Shown here in pieces: positions 60,492 to 64,000 of a DNA stretch of 64,000 nt; the stretch's first letter is position 1; each line of letters begins with the position of its first letter. Origin of the DNA: Anaeroplasma sp902783745 (GTDB lineage Bacteria; Bacillota_I; Bacilli_A; Acholeplasmatales; Anaeroplasmataceae); contig CAMOKL010000002.1 in NCBI GenBank assembly GCA_946617655.1, positions 62,001-126,000 on the forward strand, read 5' to 3'. The translations under genes were made by a program, and so were the position numbers. Under the pieces are notes generated by a model. It saw only the letters and a program-made list of their open reading frames with translations, was not told the DNA's origin and did not search any database.

Positions 60492-60515
60492 GTCTATTTC
60501 GATAGGCTTATTTTT
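60490..60515 (+). terminator. Terminator of the PAP2 gene with TTCG tetraloop
   Basis: AAGTCTAT and ATAGGCTT (one G-U pair) close a TTCG tetraloop, followed by ATTTTT. The stem begins in the stop codon. Confidence 0.82.
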
Positions 60516-60545
60516 ATTTAAATTAATAATATTTTTTCTATTTAG

Positions 60546-60574
60546 TTGCTAATTTTTATTATTTTATATATAAT
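60546..60574 (+). promoter_or_regulatory. Promoter of tRNA-Leu
   Basis: TTGCTA (60546-60551), a 17-nt spacer and TATAAT (60569-60574) lie 11 nt before the mature 5' end. Confidence 0.75.
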
Positions 60575-60585
60575 TATTATCGTAC

Positions 60586-60671
60586 GCCTGATTGACGAAA
60601 TTGGTAAACGTACCGCACTCAAAATGCGGCGAGCAAAACTCTTGTCGGTTCGAGTCCGACATCAGGCACCA
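60586..60671 (+). tRNA. tRNA-Leu (anticodon CAA)
   Basis: The acceptor stem GCCTGAT (60586-60592) pairs with ATCAGGC (60661-60667), and A plus CCA is encoded at 60668-60671. The anticodon stem CCGCA/TGCGG closes loop CTCAAAA, anticodon CAA, reading UUG. A long variable arm (CGAG-CAAAA-CTCTTG region) marks a class II tRNA. The T arm is GTCGG-TTCGAGT-CCGAC. It has its own promoter and terminator. Confidence 0.96.
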
Positions 60672-60688
60672 TTTAAGAGTAATTGGTT

Positions 60689-60716
60689 TGATACAATACT
60701 GTATCAGGCCTTTTTT
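60689..60716 (+). terminator. Terminator of tRNA-Leu
   Basis: TGATACA-ATAC-TGTATCA followed by GGCCTTTTTT. ATCAGGC here echoes the tRNA 3' acceptor strand. Confidence 0.75.
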
Positions 60717-60775
60717 CATTTATAAGTATTAAAACCACATAGCTAAGCCATTTATTTAAAATATTGGAAGAATAT

Positions 60776-60818
60776 AGCATCAATTTAGAGTCTTATAAAC
60801 TCTATTTTGGTGCTTTTT
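60776..60818 (+). terminator. Second hairpin with U-tail downstream of tRNA-Leu
   Basis: AGCATCAA pairs with TTGGTGCT and the inner TAGAGT with ACTCTA, followed by TTTTT. It may be a remnant terminator of a lost gene. The remaining part of 60492-60961 holds the tRNA, this hairpin and the repeats below, with no further gene seen. Confidence 0.6.
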
Positions 60819-60848
60819 AAGATTTATACTAAGATTTTATGTATATAT

Positions 60849-60930
60849 TTGCATTTTCGTGATAAAGCAAAAATTAAACATTGCATTTTCGTGGTAAAAC
60901 TTAGTATATTAATTGCATTTTCGTGGTAAA
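60849..60930 (+). repeat. Three 18-bp direct repeats with 32-bp spacing upstream of the DUF4143 ATPase gene
   Basis: TTGCATTTTCGTGRTAAA occurs at 60849-60866, 60881-60898 and 60913-60930, differing at one base in the first copy. The 32-bp period equals about three helical turns, so all lie on one DNA face. The last ends about 30 nt before the ATG. They look like operator sites, perhaps for autoregulation. An inverted repeat (60825-60839 with 60895-60908) brackets the first two copies. Confidence 0.8.
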
Positions 60931-60961
60931 AGTAATATAATAATGGTGTGGTGGTGATATT

Positions 60962-62359
60962 ATGCCTAATATTATTAAGGATGAATATGAACTTGCTATT
61001 GAAAAAGGATGCTATATTGAAAGAGATTGCTATTCTAAGTTGCTTGATTGGAAAAATAGAAAAGCACGAAATCATAATGCTTTGTTTATAAGAGGAGCTA
61101 GACGTGTTGGTAAGTCTGTACTAGCTCTTGAATTAGCTCATAAAGAATATAAATCATTTATCAAAATATCCTTTGATAGAGCTAATGATGATTTAAAAAA
61201 TCTTTTTGTAAATGAATTAAATGATTTAGATTATTTTTATTCTGTACTAGAAACAACTTTTTCAAAAAAATTATTTAAAGGTGAGTCTTTGATTATTCTT
61301 GACGAGATTCAACTTTTTAAGCCAGCAAGACAGGCAATAAAAACTTTGTTACTTGATGGAAGATATGACATAATTGAGACTGGTTCACTTGCTTCAATTG
61401 TAAAATCAAATGATGATGAAGATTACTTACTTCCTAGTGAAGAAACAAAAATAGATGTAAATCCTATTTCTTTTTTTGAATATTTAAAAGCATGTGGTGA
61501 TGATTTATCTTTAGGATTAATGAATACTTGTTTTTTAAAGAAAAAACCACTTGGTGCAGCGTATCGAAAAATTTATTTAAAATTTAGAGAATACTTATTT
61601 GTCGGTGGAATGCCTGCGCCATTATCGACTTACATAAAAACTAAGAGTCTAATAGAATCAGAAGAAATCAAAAGAGAAATAATAGAATTATATAGAGATG
61701 ATTTTGCTAAACAAAAAAATGAAAATCCAATTTATGTCGCCTCAATATTTGATATGATTCCAAGTGAATTATCAAATCATGATAAAAGATTTAAATATAC
61801 GCATATAAATAGCCAAGCTAGAGAAAGAGAATATAATGGTGCTTTTAATTGGTTAGTAAAAGCATATATTGTTAATCCTTGTTATAATTCAACTGATCCA
61901 TCTGTCTTACCAACATTAACAATGAATGGATTTGATTTTAAAGCATACTTAATAGATACAGGTTTATTATATACATTATCTTTTATGGATACTAATCAAG
62001 ATGAATTTTTTTATAAGTCATTGATTTTAGATAAATTACATTTAAATGAAGGTATGTTTGCTGAAAACTATATCTCTCAAGCGTTGAAGAATAATGGAAA
62101 AAAATTATTCTATTATGAAAAAAGAGATGAAAATACTCATAGAACTATAATTGAAATTGATTTTTTAACAATTCAAAATAGAAAAATAACTCCTTTAGAG
62201 GTTAAATCTGGTGATGATATCACATTAAAATCAATTAAAAAGTTTAAAGATACATTTAAAAACACAGTTAATAATGGAATTGTATTATATGATGGGGATA
62301 TAAAAATGGTTGATGATATTTTGTATTTACCATTATTTATGATTGATTATTTGAAATAA
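60962..62359 (+). CDS. AAA ATPase with DUF4143 domain
   Basis: The 465-residue protein has an N-terminal AAA_14-type ATPase with FIRGARRVGKSVLALELA (Walker A, ~43-60) and LIILDEIQLF (Walker B, ~107). The sensor segment ETGSLASIV follows. The C-terminal DUF4143 domain has RKIYLKFREYLFVGGMPA and ends with a PD-(D/E)xK-like EIDFLTIQNRKITPLEVKSG. Such genes are frequent and mobile in gut bacteria; their role is unclear. Ribosome binding site GGTGGTGAT. Its 3' end overlaps a truncated RhuM gene on the other strand by 27 nt. Confidence 0.85.
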   Translation: MPNIIKDEYELAIEKGCYIERDCYSKLLDWKNRKARNHNALFIRGARRVGKSVLALELAHKEYKSFIKISFDRANDDLKNLFVNELNDLDYFYSVLETTFSKKLFKGESLIILDEIQLFKPARQAIKTLLLDGRYDIIETGSLASIVKSNDDEDYLLPSEETKIDVNPISFFEYLKACGDDLSLGLMNTCFLKKKPLGAAYRKIYLKFREYLFVGGMPAPLSTYIKTKSLIESEEIKREIIELYRDDFAKQKNENPIYVASIFDMIPSELSNHDKRFKYTHINSQAREREYNGAFNWLVKAYIVNPCYNSTDPSVLPTLTMNGFDFKAYLIDTGLLYTLSFMDTNQDEFFYKSLILDKLHLNEGMFAENYISQALKNNGKKLFYYEKRDENTHRTIIEIDFLTIQNRKITPLEVKSGDDITLKSIKKFKDTFKNTVNNGIVLYDGDIKMVDDILYLPLFMIDYLK

Positions 62360-62758
62360 TGTAGCTTCTAATTGTAATATATTAGATTGATATGTCATAA
62401 TTCTTTCAGTATTAATTGCATAGCCATTAATTAAGTATTGTTTTAATACTGAGTTAGCCCATTTTCTAAATTGTGTTCCTCGTTTTGAATTTACTCTATA
62501 TCCTATGGCTAAAATCATATCTAAATTATAATAATTAATTGGTTTTGTGGTAATAGTATATAATTCGGTTTTTCCGAATTTTCTAACTACCACGTTTTCA
62601 TCTAGTTCATACTTTAAAATATTTTTTATGTGTTCGTTGATTGTTGATTTGGCTTTTTCAAACAGTATTGCAATCTGATTTTGTGTTAACCATAATGTAT
62701 CTTCTTCTGGAGATACATTTACATCTAAACTAAAATCATCATCTTCAAATTTTATCAA
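62333..62758 (-). pseudogene. Truncated RhuM-family gene
   Basis: The 141-codon frame encodes the N-terminal part of a RhuM protein: EEDTLWLTQNQIAILFEKAKSTI (helix-turn-helix-like), HIKNILKYELDENVV and YYNLDMILAIGYRVNSKRGTQFRKWAN. Full RhuM proteins are usually over 300 residues. Here the frame ends ILQLEATLFQIINHK inside the opposing ATPase gene. It could be a fragment cut by the arrival of the ATPase gene or a short functional version. RhuM genes accompany pathogenicity and resistance islands. Confidence 0.7.
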
Positions 62759-62792
62759 TTCGTATTTTTTTCTTAAATATTCATATTATTTT

Positions 62793-62830
62793 TCTCAAAA
62801 AAGCCTTACTGCATTTTTGCAATAAGGCTT
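62793..62830 (-). terminator. Terminator of the glycosyltransferase gene
   Basis: AAGCCTTA (62801-62808) and TAAGGCTT (62823-62830), with TGCA/TGCA inside, are followed by TTTTTTG on the minus strand. On the plus strand AAATTTTTTT follows, so it may be bidirectional. Confidence 0.82.
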
Positions 62831-62907
62831 AAATTTTTTTGTTAAGTTGTATTATTAACTAATTAAAATAAAGCATTAATATTACCAACTTCTATAAAAA
62901 CATTATT

Positions 62908-64000
62908 TTACTTCTTCTTTTTTTTATTTTCTCTTTGATAAATATCTATTGCTCTTTCATAAACTTTAATAGCTTTTTTAGCAAATTCTTCTTTTGTGAA
63001 ATTAACACTAGATTTATAGCAATTCTCTTTTATAGTAGGTAGATTATCTCTTATTTCATATGAATATTTTAACATATCAACTAATCCATCCATACCATCA
63101 AAGATAAATCCATTATATCTATCCTCAATAACACCCTTAATACATAAATCATTTTGTGCAACAACAGGAAGTCCTGATGCTAAAGCTTCGATATATGTTA
63201 AGCCTTGTGTTTCAGATTTAGAAGCATTTACAAATACATCTGCTAAATAATAATATTTTGGTATTTCTTTCCAATCAATCATACCAGCAAATATTACTTT
63301 ATCACCAATACCTAAACGTTCTGCCTGTTTTTTTAGATTATTTAATTCAGGACCATCTCCTACAATAAGTAATCTTGTATCATCGTTATTATGGAATGTT
63401 TTATCATATGCTTCAATTACATTATGAATATTCTTTTCTTTCGCAATTCTTCCAATAAATTCATATACAAATTTACCTTTAAGACCATATTTTTCTTTTA
63501 ATGAAGAAACCTCGTTTTGATCAATATTTTCTTTCGCAAATCTTGATAAATCAAGTCCTGTAGGAAGAATAACTATATTCTTCTTTTCAATACCATAATC
63601 CTTTAAATCAGGGATCATCTTTTCTGTTGGTAGAATAGTAATAGTTGAAGCCTTATATGTAGGCTTTGTAAATAAATGTCTCATAACCCAAACCCAGAAA
63701 TTATGTAACCATTTATCTGTTATTGGGAATAATGTACAAATATATTGTGTCCATGCAGTATGTACTGTATATACTACAGGAATATGTAATCTTTTTGATG
63801 CTTTTCTTGCAATTTTAGATATATTAAATTCTGAATTAATATGAATTACATCTAAATTATATTTTGATATTTCATCAACGAAATTAGAATCAGATAATGT
63901 ATATTTATAATCCTTTGCAGCTTTAAATGGGTATCTAATACCTGGGAAATTAATAACTCTTTTACCAGTAATTTCTGGATTATCTTCAGCGCCTTTTTCT
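62908..64000 (-). CDS. GT4-family glycosyltransferase, diacylglycerol-glucosyltransferase-like (partial, 5' end outside window)
   Basis: The open frame continues past an internal ATG at 63684 to the right edge with no stop, giving 364 codons without a start. N-terminal-half features are VINFPGIRYPF, YNLDVIHINSEF and PVVYTVHTAWTQYI, matching GT4 enzymes that act on diacylglycerol. The C-terminal half has ILPTGLDLSRF, EFIGRIAKEKNIHNVIEAY, LLIVGDGPELNNLKK and the donor-site ASKSETQGLTYIEALASGLPVVA (EX7E). It ends in a Lys run. It likely makes monoglucosyl-diacylglycerol at the membrane surface; exact acceptor is inferred. Confidence 0.88.
   Translation of the reverse strand, partial: EKGAEDNPEITGKRVINFPGIRYPFKAAKDYKYTLSDSNFVDEISKYNLDVIHINSEFNISKIARKASKRLHIPVVYTVHTAWTQYICTLFPITDKWLHNFWVWVMRHLFTKPTYKASTITILPTEKMIPDLKDYGIEKKNIVILPTGLDLSRFAKENIDQNEVSSLKEKYGLKGKFVYEFIGRIAKEKNIHNVIEAYDKTFHNNDDTRLLIVGDGPELNNLKKQAERLGIGDKVIFAGMIDWKEIPKYYYLADVFVNASKSETQGLTYIEALASGLPVVAQNDLCIKGVIEDRYNGFIFDGMDGLVDMLKYSYEIRDNLPTIKENCYKSSVNFTKEEFAKKAIKVYERAIDIYQRENKKKKK

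Noticed and set aside
60661..60716. Integration attachment site at the tRNA-Leu 3' end
   Set aside because: Only ATCAGGC recurs, within the adjacent terminator; no longer repeat of the tRNA end and no integrase were found in the window.

Overview
The window reads as a chromosomal segment of a very AT-rich, low-GC Gram-positive bacterium of the Bacillota, most likely an uncultured gut lineage near the Erysipelotrichia or other Bacilli. This is inferred from strong AAGGAGG-type ribosome binding sites, sigma-A promoters with extended -10 elements, short U-tailed terminators, TAATG/ATGA gene overlaps, family-level resemblance of the proteins, and standard use of TGG for Trp. Most genes lie on the minus strand. 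No rRNA, prophage, CRISPR array or complete insertion sequence was found.

Layout. 1-4340: branched-chain amino acid operon ilvN-ilvC-cimA-leuC from one consensus promoter; leuC runs off the left edge. 4.5-8.5 kb: a kinase-like/aminopeptidase/Smr-like operon, then a zinc-ribbon gene with plsX and def. 8.6-12.1 kb: heterodimeric ABC exporter on the plus strand. 12-20.4 kb: membrane proteins, a GGDEF protein, an ArsB-like permease, a P-type ATPase and a large GT-C-like membrane protein. 20.5-23.4 kb: queuosine precursor operon queD-queE-folE-queC-queF behind a structured attenuator leader. 23.4-31.7 kb: NudC-like hydrolase with an unlisted 58-codon membrane protein, tRNA methyltransferase, adenosine deaminase, C69 dipeptidase, AAC(3)-family acetyltransferase, DAHP synthase. 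31.8-37.3 kb: a second GGDEF protein, class II aldolase, MarR regulator, Nudix and KduI. 37.4-38.2 kb: type III toxin-antitoxin (ToxN plus tandem-repeat ToxI RNA). 38.4-45.7 kb: tandem HD-GYP protein, hydrolases and a carboxynorspermidine synthase/decarboxylase operon with a leader of about 290 nt made of many hairpins. 45.8-59.7 kb: S41-like lipoprotein, LysR regulator, LOG-type protein, two tandem MutS-like ATPases, a CASTOR/POLLUX-like channel, xanthine phosphoribosyltransferase, two odd dehydrogenases and Nudix. 59.8-64 kb: PAP2 phosphatase, tRNA-Leu(CAA), three regularly spaced direct repeats ahead of a DUF4143-type ATPase that overlaps a truncated RhuM gene, and a partial glycosyltransferase running off the right edge.

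Working together. IlvN, IlvC, CimA and LeuC fit isoleucine/valine synthesis with the citramalate route to 2-oxobutyrate. QueD, QueE, QueC, QueF and FolE take GTP to preQ1. The carboxynorspermidine pair makes a triamine, presumably spermidine, from aspartate semialdehyde and a diamine. Two GGDEF proteins and one HD-GYP protein could form a cyclic-di-GMP circuit. The most distinctive observations are the long norspermidine leader, the ToxIN-like locus with a compact pseudoknot-forming repeat, the double-terminator queuosine leader, the phased repeats at 60849-60930, and the hairpin at 15570-15610 that combines terminator, promoter and ribosome binding site. Start codons were chosen on ribosome binding site spacing; several differ from the longest open frame, as noted in the entries.
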